From the NCBI GenBank assembly GCA_025917655.1, contig CP084611.1, positions 4,898,001 through 4,962,000 on the forward strand: a stretch of 64,000 nucleotides of DNA, written 5' to 3'. The notes beneath the pieces are model-generated. The model ran no database searches. It had not been told where the DNA came from and saw nothing but the letters and a program-made list of their open reading frames with translations. Positions 11,901 through 23,800 of the stretch are shown in pieces (the first letter of the stretch is position 1; each line of letters begins with the position of its first letter). Origin of the DNA: Chlorella sorokiniana. Taxonomy: Eukaryota; Chlorophyta; Trebouxiophyceae; Chlorellales; Chlorellaceae. Made by a program: the position numbers and the translations under genes.

Positions 11901-13956
11901 CCGTGGTGGATGTCTATGTCGACGTACAGCACGCGGGGTGGTGCTTCAGCAGCTCCAGGATGCCCAGCACGCAGTCGTTCACGTAGCAGAAGCCTGCGGG
12001 GGCGGCGGCGGCGGCAGTGAAGCGCAGCGAGTCATGGTGCAATGCTGGAAGGGGGCGCGGGCGGCAGCCTCGAAGTGCAGCGAGCCACGGTGCAACCCAG
12101 GGCATGTAGCAGCAGCCTGCGCGGCGGCACGGCAGCAGTGGCAGCCTCGGAGCGCAGCGAGCCACGTGCAGGGCAGGAGGGGGTGGTGGGGGCGGCGGCA
12201 GCCTCTGAGGACAGCCGGGGCTGGGGGTCCGGACTGACCGGACTGAAACAAAGGGCGTGCTGGCAGCGGATCACTGGGCGGTGCAGCGGGCGCAGGCGGG
12301 AAGCATGGCTGCAGACCGGCAGGTCGCAACAGCAGAGCCGCAGCGTCGGCAGCCCAGCCAAGCGCAGCGGGGCGGCGGCGGCGCACCCGACGCCTCGGCC
12401 TTCTTGGCGTGGTGCAGCCCCCGCCCAGTTGATAGCGATGTCGGCCTGGCCGTGGTTGAGCTTGTAGGCGCCGTCTGGCAGGGAAGACGGGTGGGACCAC
12501 AGCAGGGAGAGGAGCAGGGAAGAAGGGAAGAAGGGGTGGGACGACATCAGGGAGAGGAGCAGGCAGTGCATAGGGGATGAGCGGCGGCGCAAGCGTGTGG
12601 CTGTCGGCGAAAGTGTGCGTGCATGTGGGCGGGCGGGCGGGTGGGTGGGTGGGGCAGGCGGACGGCAGGGAAGCCCACGGGGGCATGATTGAGCCCGCCC
12701 CAACCAGTGGCTGCCGGGTTTTGGGGAGCGTGGAAAGGAAGCTGCCACCAGCCGTGCAATGCTCATCACAACGCCGCGTCGCGGCCACCACTGTGAGACA
12801 CCCTCCTCCCCATTCCCACTGCAGGCCGCAGCAACGAGGGGCGCACCTATGCTGGCGCCCGCGTACTGGCGGCAGAAGCGGAAGAGGCCGTGGAAGATGG
12901 GGCAGTCGTACTCGATGCCCCACCGCAGGTAGCTGTCCCACTTGGCTTTCTGCAGGGGTGGGAGAGGGTGAGGGAACACAGACAATTACAACAGTGATGA
13001 TGGCTGTGGCTGACATCAGGATGAAAAAGGTGCAAGCGTCTCTGACGCATTGTGGGTGCGCCAAGGAGGAAAGGTCAGGAGGCAAGCCGGCTGAGCTGAG
13101 ATGAAGCTGTCCCGTGGCCAGGGCCGTCTCCCCCGCCGTCAAGGTTGCGGGCCCGACACCGCAGCCGCGGCCTGACAGGTGGCAGCCCTAACTCTGTTTG
13201 CAGCCAGGGCTGCTGACGTTTGCAGGGGCCGGGGAACAGGTGTGCACACAGGGCTCCCCGCAACCGCCTGCCTGCATCTCGGGCGTGGTGTCCCGCAGCA
13301 CATCCACAAACTCCTCGCTGTGGAACGCAGTCAGCTCCTCGTACTGCGCCAGCCGCGGGCGCTGCCAGGGGCGGGGTTGCGGGGGGGGAGGGGTGGGTGG
13401 GTCAGCGGACGTCGCCTCGCCTCTGGCGGCTGCTTCCCTGAACCCCTTCATAGAGCCCCCACCAGCCACAACCACTGCTAAAGCAACACGCACACATGGA
13501 AAGGTGAAACAACAAGCATGCACAATGGAACAACAGAGACTGGGCCCAGGGCTCACGTAGACATCCATGTGCTTGTGCAGCTCGTAGCCCAACACCAGCT
13601 GGTGCGTCATGGCGATGCGCTGCGGCTTCATGGGGTGGTCGGGGCCGTAGTAGTAGCCCGTGTAATCGTCTGAAAACGGACGGGGCAGAGGGGAGGGGGC
13701 GGAGACACAGGCCGGATCAGACAACACACAACAGGGGCAAGCGGTTGCGAATGAACAGGAGCCGGAGCGCCCGCGTGGGCATATGGTATCAGCAGAAGGA
13801 TATCAAGGAAGGAAAAGGTTGTGAAATGATTGCAAAGAGGCAAGAGCAAAGGGAAGCCCGCGCAAAGCGGCTGGTGAGCAGGGCGGGCACGGCGGAGCGT
13901 GGCAGCAGCAACACACGGTCGTAAAAATAGGCGATCTTGTTCTTTCGACCGCTCAT
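8945..13956 (-). CDS. class I histone deacetylase (RPD3/HDA9/HDAC1-3 type)
   Basis: Zn-dependent lysine deacetylase of nuclear corepressor complexes. It starts [13 protein letters not shown] at 13956. Exons then read in order: [20 protein letters not shown] (13670-13557), [18 protein letters not shown] (near 13300), [18 protein letters not shown] (near 12880), ADIAINWAG and [11 protein letters not shown] (12450-12385), [19 protein letters not shown] then [19 protein letters not shown] (11995-11870), [17 protein letters not shown] (near 11360), [17 protein letters not shown] (near 11100), [20 protein letters not shown] (near 10480) and the GGGGYT region (near 10400). It ends KGLIDPYSA at 8945. 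The His pair, the DIDIHHGDG metal site, the distal Asp and the GGYT Tyr are all present. The frame breaks at G/C runs near 12413, 11935 and 10395, where one or two bases appear to be missing. Introns hold GT- and GGGT-rich repeats. It is head to head with an NCoR-type corepressor gene. Confidence 0.92.
9970..10062. repeat. GT microsatellite and GGGT-rich intronic repeat
   Basis: A (GT)n run of about 20 nt near 9982-10001 is followed by repeated GGGTGGGTGGGT and GTGTGGGTGTGGG units. It lies in an intron of the deacetylase gene. On the plus strand the G runs could form quadruplex structures; the transcript carries the C-rich strand. Confidence 0.85.
11538..11706. repeat. intronic direct repeat
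   Basis: Two copies of a block of about 75 bp, containing CCCCGCTTGTCACAGGTG and CAGCTGCCAGCGACCCACCA, start near 11538 and 11622. They lie inside a deacetylase intron. Confidence 0.75.
12005..12165. repeat. intronic degenerate tandem repeat
   Basis: About three degenerate copies of a unit containing GCAGCGAGCCACGGTGCAA (near 12025, 12080 and 12150) lie in a deacetylase intron. They are probably a decayed minisatellite. Confidence 0.55.
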
Positions 13957-14845
13957 GGTGGCCTGAGCTGCGCCAAGGGGAAGGCGCCGCTTGGCAGGGC
14001 AGCCCGGCGCACCGGGCGCAGCGCCTGCAAGGGGCACAGGAGCAGGTGGGTGCAGCGGCGCGAGGGGCGACGGTGTGGGAAGAGGCTGGTCACACCTCCA
14101 GCACGAGTTCAGCAGCCCCTGCGCTGGCACAAGCGTAGCACTGGCTTTCTGGGTGCTGAAGAAGACGGGCTTCTGCCGTCCTGAAGCCGGCTTGAAGCGT
14201 GAAACGAGAAGGGGTAGAAGTACGCCCCCTGTCGCGTCGATGGAGATCTCTACGTTATCGTGGATCACATATGGTTGTAGGCAGGTGCAGCAGCCGGCCC
14301 TACATCCTTCGCAAACGAAATCGTGACGTGGCGACTGCTGACGTGGGGTGACCACAAACCTGCACCATATCTGCTTTCAGGCCCACTGGGCGACACGTAC
14401 ACCTGTGTCATCCACGAAACGACAGGCCAGAGGGCCGTGACACCCGCAATCATCCCTGCCACCCCGCAACAACAGGGTTTAAGAGGGCGGCTGGCTCCTC
14501 CAAGCAGTATTATCAGCCGTGTCGAGGGCCATGAGCCGCGCCAGGCGGCCACCCCACCCAGCTTGAGAAGGCGGGATGGCAGACAGGGAGCAGGGAGGCT
14601 TCCCCCGGGGGTGAGCGGGCTTCAAAGCATGCGAATCGAACCTAGGGGGGGCGACAAGGGCTCCCAGGCGTCGTGGGCCCTGCAGTCTGACGGGGCGGGA
14701 GCGGGAGGCCGCCTGCTGCCTCTGCAACCTCGTCCTGAAAGCCGCTCTGACCCTTTCCTTCCCTACCTGCGCGCAGGATAGAGGCAGCGAGCTGGGAGGC
14801 GGCAGCTTCTGGGACCGCGAGCGCGCCGCCAAGGTGTGAACCGCG
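13957..14845. promoter_or_regulatory. shared divergent promoter region of HDAC and SANT-corepressor genes
   Basis: About 0.9 kb lies between the HDAC start codon (minus) and the first open exon of the corepressor (plus). No other gene is supported here. Individual elements cannot be assigned by eye, and part of it may be 5' UTR of either gene. Confidence 0.4.
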
Positions 14846-17800
14846 ATGCTCTGCGCAGGCTGCAGCTGTGGCGCCGCTGCCTGGCTGAGTCGCTGCCTGG
14901 CTCCCCCATCCTGCAGAGGCAGCGCCCGGGGCCGGGCCCCTCCCCCTGAGTACGGCAACGGCGGCTGGCGGGGCCCCGGCGGTGGAGGCGGCGGCCGCGA
15001 CGGCTGGCAGCCGCCCTTCCAGGGCGGCAAGCGCGGGCCGTACGGCGACGACCGCTTTGGGCCGCCGCCCCCTTCCAGCCGCCGCTGGACGGCCCACGCT
15101 TCAAGGGCCCCCGCCGCCGCCGCGAGCGCTTCCCAGACAGCGGCGGTCGCTACGAGGGCGCCCTGCCGCTGCGACCGTTTGCGGGCCCCGGCCGGGGACG
15201 CGGTGAGCCTTCGCTGCCGATGGCCGGCTTCCGAGCGCTCGCTTCGCCGCTGTTGCGCCGTCCCTGCATTGCGCCATCAAGCAAGTGTTGCTGTTTACTT
15301 AACAAATAGTAAGACATGTCTTTCTGCAACCTCCCCGCAGGCTTTGGGTTTGGCGGCGACGGACGGCCCGGCGATTGGGCCCCGCCGCCGGGCGCAGCCT
15401 GAGCGGCGTCCGCGACATGCAGCACTCCCCAGCGGCCGACATGTGTGCGCCGCCCGGCTTCGACGGCCTGTTTGGGCGGCAGGGTGGTGGCAGGGAGGGT
15501 CGCCGACCGCGCAGCGCCAGCCCCCTCGGCGGCGGCGCAGCGCCAGCCGCGAGCGCGAGCGGCGCGGCAGCGGCGGCCGCAGCAGGCAGGGCACGCCGTC
15601 GCGAGAGGCTGGCCGGCTGCCGCGCAGCGGTGGCAGCAGCCCAGGCCGGCCGCACGGGCGGGAGCGGCGCGGCAGCGAGGACGGCGGCGACCGCCGGCCG
15701 CGCCGCAGTGCCAGCCCCGGCCGCGACTCAAGCCACCCTTCTCGGCGGCGGCGCTCAGGCAGCGCTGAGGCACCGGCAGCAGCGGCGACTGCAGCTGCCG
15801 CCGGCGGGCCGCAGCAGGCATCGGCACCTTTGGATCCCGCTGCCGTGTCTGCAGACGCCGCCCGGCTGGCAGCCCTGCCGCCCGGCAGGCCGGCAGCCCC
15901 TGCAGCCAACGGCCCCTCCCCCGCTTCGGAGCAGCGGCAGCAGCAGCTGGGGGCGCCAGCTCAAGACAAATCGCTGTCGCCGCAGCTCTCGCCCATGTCG
16001 TCAGGCCTGCCAGCCCCGCCTGCTGCAGCCGCACCCGGCGGCCCCCCAGCCCCGGGGATGCTCCCGATGGGCCGCCAGCAGCGCCAGCGCAGGACGCCGC
16101 ATTTCCTTCAGACCCTGGGGCCAGGCCAGCTGCTGCTGCAGCGGCGGCGGTGGCTCAAGAGCCGAATCCTGAGCCCGCCGCAGGGGGCGGCGCCCGCGGC
16201 AGCTGCAAAGGCGCCTGCGGGTCAGCCGCCAAGCAAGCAGGCGGGTGCGCCTTGCGAGCCGAGTGAGGCACAACAGCGGGACGCCGAGCCGGGTGTGGCC
16301 CGTGTGAAGCAAGAGCAGCAGGGGGCAGCCCCCCGCCCCCTGCACAGCAGCCCCTGAACCACAGCAGGCGCAGCAGGCCGCCGGGCCGGCCTCGGGCGCC
16401 GCGTCGCCGGCGGTGTCTGCGGCGCCGCCCCCGCCTGCACCGCCCCCGCCGCCAGCAAGATGGACATCTTGGGGGAGATAGAGGAGCTGGACGGGCAGCT
16501 GGCTGAGCTGGCGGGGCAGCTGCAGGGCAGCCGCTCGGAGCAGGGGCGGCTGGCGCAGCGGGAGGCGCACATCGCCAAGGTAGGTGGCGTGCCGCCCCCC
16601 GCTGTGCTTGCCGCGCTGCTGTGCCCGCTGCGCTTGCCCCGCCTGCAACCGCCGTGCCTCCCCACAAGTCTTTCTGCGCTGCCGGCAGGCTGCGCTTGCC
16701 GCTGGCCAGCAGAGTGCGTTCCCGCTGCCCTCCATCCATTTGAATGCCGCTTTAAGCGCCGCCTTACGTACCTCTGTCCCCGCTCAGACCGCTGGCTGTG
16801 CCCTCCTGTTTGTGCCTGCAGGCCCTGGAGAAGCTGGAGGGGAAGCCGCCTAAGCGCCCGCCGCCGACGACGACGACAGCGGCAGCGACGTATCCGATGT
16901 GGAGCTGTCTGAGGTGGAGGGATCTGACGAGGAGGAGGAAGACGAGGAGGCTCGCGGCCAGGCGCGGCGGCGGCGCGCGGCCAGCCCCCGGGAGCGCGGC
17001 GGCGGCAGCGCAGCAGTGGCGCTGCCCGCGGCGACTCCTGCGGCGGCGGCAGCGGCGGCGGAGGCTCCCGTGGAGGAGTGGGAGGTGTGGGAGCCTGCGG
17101 TGGAGGATTCGGAGGAGGAGTGGGGCGGGCAGCGGCGGGGGGCGCGGCCGCGGGCGGGGCCGAGGGCGGCGCAAGAAGGAGGCGCGGGAGGCGCGAGACG
17201 GGTCGGCGCGGGTGACCTGGGCAGAAAGCCTGCCGCCGCGGCAGCGCCTGGCTGTGCGTGCGCTGGCGGCGGCGGTGAGCGCTGTGGCGGCGGAGGGCAC
17301 TGTGGCCGGCGTGCTGCGCCAGGCGCAGCGGCGGGCGGCGGAGGCCCACGCTGAGCTGGCGCCAGCCGTGCCAGATGCCCTGCTGGTGCCAGCTGGCGGC
17401 CCCGGGGCTCCCGAGGTCGGCGTGGCGGCGGCAGCCGCCGCCGCAGCCAGCGCCAGCAGCAGCGGCGGCAGGGTCGGGCGCGGCAGCGGCGGTGCCGCAG
17501 GCAGCGGCCTCGCTGCCGCCCTGGGCCGTGGCGGCGGGCCCGTGGCGGCCCAGCTGGCCGCCCGTCCCGTCGACCTGGGCAGCTTCTTGGTGCCTTCCAC
17601 CGCCCCCGCCTTTGAGGAGCTGCCAGCGCTGCCGCAGTACCGGCGCAACCTCGAGTCCCACTGCATGTGAGCCGCCCCTGGATGCCCGCTGCTCTTCTTT
17701 TACGGCCGGTTCTTGCGGGCTGCTGCCTTGCCTGCTGCCAGGCGTGAGCAACGAGTGCCCCAGGCCCTGATGCAGCTGGCAGGCCGCTCCCTCGCAATGC

Positions 17801-20800
17801 GCGCTGTGCGGAGCGACTCGGCTTGCATCCCATCCTGCCCCCTCCCACCTCTGCTTTCCCCCACCACCGCACACGCACGCGAGCGGGTCACTGCCCGCCT
17901 TCTGAACCATGCACCCTTCTGCTCATCCCTGTGCAGCGCTCGAGCCGGGATCCAGCGGGTGCTGCGCAGAGAGTTCCGGGACCAGCTGCGCCGCCACGTG
18001 GAGCTGGCTGTGCAGTACCGGGAGCGGTACGAGCGGTACAAGGTGGCGCAGGCGGCGCGCGCAGCCTCCGCCGCGGAGCAGCAGCTGCAGCAGCAGCAGC
18101 AGCAGCCGGGTGAGCTTCCGCGCTTTGCTGCTGTGGGGCTGGCCCCGCGCTGTGCCTGCTGGGCTGCTGGGCTTTTGGGGGCAGCCGCTCCTCCGCCTTC
18201 CCCCTCTGCTGCTGGACTTTTGGGGGCAGCCGCTCCTCCGCCTTCCCCCGAGCCTGCATTCACTGCTAGTAAATCCCTGCTGCCTGTCCTGTGTCTCCTT
18301 GTCTCCCGCCTGCAGCGGCGGCGGCCTCTGCCTTCACCCGGCAACCCTCCCAGAACCAGTCTCAGGGCCAGCCGCTGTCCCCACCGCGGGCCGCACCACT
18401 AGCCGCGGCCGCAGGTGCGCTGCAAAGCTGCAGGCCCCCCTTGCCTCGCAGCTCTCTGTATGCAGAGCCTTGCTGCCTGGCCCCCGGCTCTGTGGTCACC
18501 CCCTGCTGCACAGGCCGGCCCCGCTTCTGCCCTGCAGCACCGCAGGGCCTCTAATGACAAACCACCTTGTTCCGATCGCTCCTTCCCGTTAATCTTGCGC
18601 GTTTTGCGCCTTCTATACGTTTGAGGAGTCCCTATGTGTCCACGACGACAGCCTTGTTGTTCCCGCTGTGCAGCGGCGACTACATCCGCAGCGACTACGA
18701 GGAGAAGCAGGCGATTGCCACGCTGCAGGCCATCGAGCTGGTCAAGCGCTGCACGGAGGTGGGTTGGTGCCGGCGTCTGAGGAGGCCGTGTGTATGTGTG
18801 TGTGTGAGTGTGTAGGGGGTGGGGTGTGTGCGGGGGGGGGGGTTAGTCGGTTGTGTGGGCGCATCTTTGTGTATGTATGTGAAAGTCTGGGGGGTGGGTT
18901 GGGATTTGAATGAACCATCAGCGCATGAGAGCTGCTTCGCCGCCAGCTGCGCACCCTTTGTGCCATGTACAGAAGCTAGAAGCGGCGCCGCTTGGTCCTG
19001 TATCGGCGGGGGCTGGCAGCCCACCATGATTGTCGTTTCCTCCTGCCGCCGCAGCCCCCTACCCTCCACCTGCCGCCCTTCCTGCTGCTCTCCCCCTCCC
19101 CGCTGCCTGCGTGCAGCTGCCGCGCATGGAGGTGCCGCCGCCGCGGGCCGCCCGCTGGGAGGCGTACGAGGACCGCAACCGGCTGGTGGCGGATGCGGAG
19201 GAAGACGAGGAGGCGCGCTGGTTCGAGCGGCCCTGGACCGAGGAGGAGCGCAAGGTGTTCGCCGACAAGTTCCTGCTGCACCACAAGGTACCGCCGGCTT
19301 GTACCGTTGTGTTGATGCCTGTACTGCTGGAACCCTGCCGCTGTGCGGGCAGCTGGAACCGATTCCATCCGGGGGCTGGCATTTCAGAGGAGCGCTCTGG
19401 CCCTCGCGATGGTGTTGGGCTCAGTGAAGCTGTGAGCACCGGTAACCTTGCTTGCAAAACCACCCCGCACCTCCCGGTACCGCAGGATTTCCCCAAGATA
19501 GCCACCTTCCTGCCGGGCGCACCGTGGAGGAGGTCGTGCGCCTGTACTATGCGATCCAGGTGCTTCTGATGCTGCGGTACCGCTGCAGCACAGCAGCCCG
19601 TCCTGTTTGAGCCGCCGCAGCTGCCATGCTGCCGCCTTCCCTGGAGGCAGGCTTGACAGCAAACAGCCCCGCCTGGACCCTTGCTTGGTGCTGCTTCAGC
19701 GTTCCGGTGCCTGCTGGTCACCGCACTCTCCTCATCAAACAGGCGAGGGTTTGCTGTTTCCCGCCCCACCTCACCGCGTGCTGCTCCCTCTGGTGGCTGT
19801 GCAGCGCACTGACGAGTTTTCGCAAACGCGGCGCAAGTACCTGCTGCGCAAGCGGCGGGAGCAGACCGAGAGCAACAAGAGCCTGCGCGGCTTCGGTCAC
19901 TTCATGGGCATGCACAGGTGGGCAGCCGCAGCCGACTCACCTGCAACGGCACACCACACACAGGTTAAAGAGCAGGGGTGGGGCTGGTCCGGCTGGGCAC
20001 CCTGTGCTGTCGCGCGCTTGCAACTGCCTGCGGCCAACCGCCGATGGCTGCACGTTGTGTGCTGGAGGCTGGGCGGAACGTGGTTCCAGGATTACTTCAC
20101 GAGCTTGCATGCGCTTGCGGCTCGGCTCTGTGCGCTGGCGTGTACAGGAGGCCGTGCTGCCACCTGTGGTGGCCGGTTGCAGCAGCGCCGCCCGGTGACC
20201 TTGGTTTGCTCCCTCTCTTTCCTCCTGTCTCCCATGCTGGTTGCACTCCCTCCCCTCTGCAGCCTGGCCGCCGACTTGGAAGTTGCGCAACAGCGGCAGG
20301 CGGAGGAGCAGCGTGGCGGCGGGGGCTGGGGCGCACCAACAGCCGCGGCAGCGGGCTCAACGGCGGCGAGGTGGGCGGGGTTGGGGCGGAGGGGGAACAA
20401 GGGCAGGGCAGAGAAGGCGGGGCGCGGGGGCTACACTGCGAATGCCCTCGTTTCGACAGCTTCCCATGCAGCTTCAAAGGAGCTCACGCCGTCTCTACAG
20501 CTGAAGAGGCTCGCTTCCCACCGCACCGTCGTGCCCATGCCTGCCTCCCATTCTGTGCAGCGGCAGGGGCGCAGCCGCAGCCGCTCCATGCTGCTGGATG
20601 TGGGGGCGGGGCCCCTGGCCGCCGCACCCATCGAGTTCTTCACAGCTGCCTCTGCTCCCGCCCGGGGCCGGCGCTGCGGCGGCAGCCGGTTCTGGGGGCG
20701 GGCCTGTCGCGGCCGCCGAGCCGGCGCTGCCTGCGATGCCACAGCTGGCTCTTCCAACCACGAGGTGTGCCCCGCTGGCGCATGCTTGCTGGCGGCTTCT

Positions 20801-23800
20801 GGTACCTTTGGTGTGGCTCCTCCTGCCTGCTGGGCTTCCCTTCCGTCCTCTCTGCTCTGGGTTGCTGACCCGCGGCGCGTCCCGCCCCACCCGCCCCCTC
20901 CACGCAGCCAGGGCAAGCGCGGCGGGAGGCAGCAGCGCTCGAGGATGGACCCGGCCCTGGGGGAGTTTGGTGAGCCGCGCGGCCCATCAACACCTCCTGC
21001 TGTATTTTGCTTCTTTTGTAGCTTCGTTCCCCTGTGCTGTTGGTTTGGGAGGGGCTCCTGCTGGGCCAAAGGCACTCAAGCACCCAGCGCAGCTTCTGCC
21101 TGTCCCTCTCCCCCCGTGGCCTAGAGCCGGCTGGCTCCGGCCTGGAACCGCAGCTGCCGCCCCCATGCTTTATGCCTCTCATGCTCACAGTCTCTGTGCC
21201 CTTGACCCCCACAGAAGACGCGGGCGCTGTGGCCATGCGGCGCACCCGCACCGCACCCACAACCATGGAAGCGCCCAGCGGCGAGATGCCGCCGCTGGAC
21301 TTCTCCGCGCTGCCTGCGCTGCCGCCCATCCCGCTGCCCGCCCCTGCCACCAACGTTCCTGTTGGGGGCCTGCTTCCGGGGGCAATAGGCTCCCATAACC
21401 TGCCGCCGTCGCTGATCGGCGGCAACGCCGGGCGCCGCCGCGGCTGCCGCCATGTTTGCCGCGGTGGACGCAGCCGCGGCGGGCCTGCCGCCGCCGCCGC
21501 CGCCGGCGGCCGTGGTGACTGCCACCACGCCTGGCGCCGCCAGCAGCGCCACCGCGGCGGCGGCCGGCGCGTTTGCTGCGCCGTTTGGCGCCGCGCCGGC
21601 CGCAGCCGCTGATGTGGCGGGTCTCGAGCCGGGCCTGGGCGGCTGCCAGGCTGGCAAGAAGGGCGGCGATGCTGACCTGGACATCCGCTTCACCCAGGCG
21701 GTACGCCTGTTTGGCCGGGACCTGAAGGTGCGGTACAGCGGTACAGCCCTGCCGGTCGCTGCGGCCGCCCACAGCGCAGCAGTGAGCGGCCAGCCTGGGG
21801 CGCCCCTCAGAGCGCCCTCCCGCTGCAGGTTGCGCCATGCACGGATCAAATTGACCCCTGTGCTCTCAGCATACTTCTCACCCTCCAGGGCGTCCCCCCA
21901 CCCACACACACACACACGCACTCTCACCAGCACCCCGGAGACCCTCCCCGCAGGCCATCTCCGCCTTCCTCGGCAGGAAGACCGTGGCCGCCTGCCGCCT
22001 CTACTGGTCGCGCCACCGAGAGCGCCTCGGCCTCGACGCCATCCTGGCTGAGCGGGCGGCGGCGGGGCTGGGCGGCGAGGAGGCGGCCGCGCTGGGCGGC
22101 GGCGCCGCCGCCGCGCTGCCCAGCCTGCAGGGCTGGGCGCCGCTGCTGGACCGGCTGCAGCAGGAGGAGCAGGCGGCGACGCTGCAGCGGCAGGCCCTTT
22201 CGGCGGCTGCCGCTGTGCTGGGAACGCCCGGGGAGCCCAACTGGGGGCAGCCCTGGCCTCTGCAGCCTGCGCGGCGGTGGTGGCGGAGCACGACGGGCCC
22301 CCTCCAGTGCCGCCCGCGCTGGCGATGCCGCCGCCAGCTGGCGGCGCGCGCCGCCGCTGCACGCCCTGCCCGCCGTTCCGATGCCCCAGCTGCAGCCCAT
22401 CGCCACCGGCCCCGCCGATGCGAAGCCCGTCGCGGCAGTGGCGGCAGCAGCGGCGGCGGCCGTGAAGCGGGAGGACGAGTCAGGCGAGGGGGAGCGGCGA
22501 GCGGCGCGGAGGCGGCAGCTGCCATCGGCTCCGCCGCCGCTGCGCTGCTGCCCCAGGAGGAGCTGGACAAGCTGCAGATGCTGCTGCAACCTGGTGAGCT
22601 CACCAATCAAACATTATCCCAGCTCAGATCTATCACCGCGCCGGGCGGGGGATGGGAGAGTGTTGGCTTTTGGTATCCTGTCGAAAAGCAGCCGCTGCGC
22701 GCACCTTTTGGCCATCCCACCACCGCTGCTGCGGCCACCTGCCGAGGCAGTGGAACGCAGCCGTGCCCCCTTTTGTAACGTGCGCTAGTTTGTTCTCCAC
22801 GCCTGCCTTTCCACCCTCGCTCCTGCCCCGCCCTGGCCCCCTTCGCAGGCGGTTTGCTATTCGAGTTTGCAGGCAGCCCAGAAAAGGCGGAGGAGCTGCG
22901 AGGGCTGCTGCAGCATCCGGAGCGGCTGGTGCAGCGTACCGCACACATGCAGGAGCTGATGGGGATGGTGGAAGCCGCCAAGAAGCTGCTGGTGACGGCC
23001 GCGCCGGCCGACCCGGCGGCGACGCCGCCGCTCCCGCCAACGGCTGACCCGGCGGCGGCGCTGCCGCTGCCGCTGCCGCTGCCGCTGCCGGCTGGCGGGG
23101 CTGGGAAGGCTGCCAACAGCGCCCTGCCGGTGGCGTCAGCGATGGGCGGCCTGCAGCTGCCCGCGGCGGCTGCGGCTGCGCAGCCTGCGGCCACGGGGCG
23201 GCGCGGCGGCGGGCGCAAGCGCAAGGGTGCGCGCTGGCTTGCCTGCCTGCCTGCGCTGCTGCCCGACGCCGTGCCGTTCTGCTACTTGCCACGAGGGATG
23301 CATCGCTCCCAAATGTTCCCCTCTTGTGGCTCCAAACTCACCACTTTGCTTCCTTTCCGCCGCCCTCTCCTGCCGCGCAGCGTCAGCCGACAGCGAGCTC
23401 AGCGGCGGCCGCAGCACCCGCAGCGCTAAAGCCGCAGCAGCTGCCACCCCCACCTCCGCGCTGCCCCCGCCCCTGGCTCTCTTCGGCCTGCCGGCTGTGG
23501 CGGCAGGCGGCGCCGGGAACGCGGCAGGCGGGGCGGCGCGCCCGCCCTACATGGCGGCACTCGAGTGGATGGCTCGCTACCAGCAGCAGGTGGCTGAGCT
23601 GGCGGGCAACCCGGCGCAAGCGGCGGCCGCAGCAGGCGCTCCGCAGCAGCAGATGGCGGCCGTCTACTCCATGTTTGGGCTGCAGCCGGCTGCGGCGGCC
23701 GCCGCCGCAACAAACCACCACGGCGCTGGCGGCGCCGCCGCTGCGCTGCCCGCAGCGCTGCTGCAGGCGCAGCTGGAGCAGCAGCAGGCGGCTGCGGCTG

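Noticed and set aside
11538-12165. Repeated blocks as a CRISPR array
   Set aside because: Two or three long degenerate direct repeats without regular spacers, inside a eukaryotic intron.
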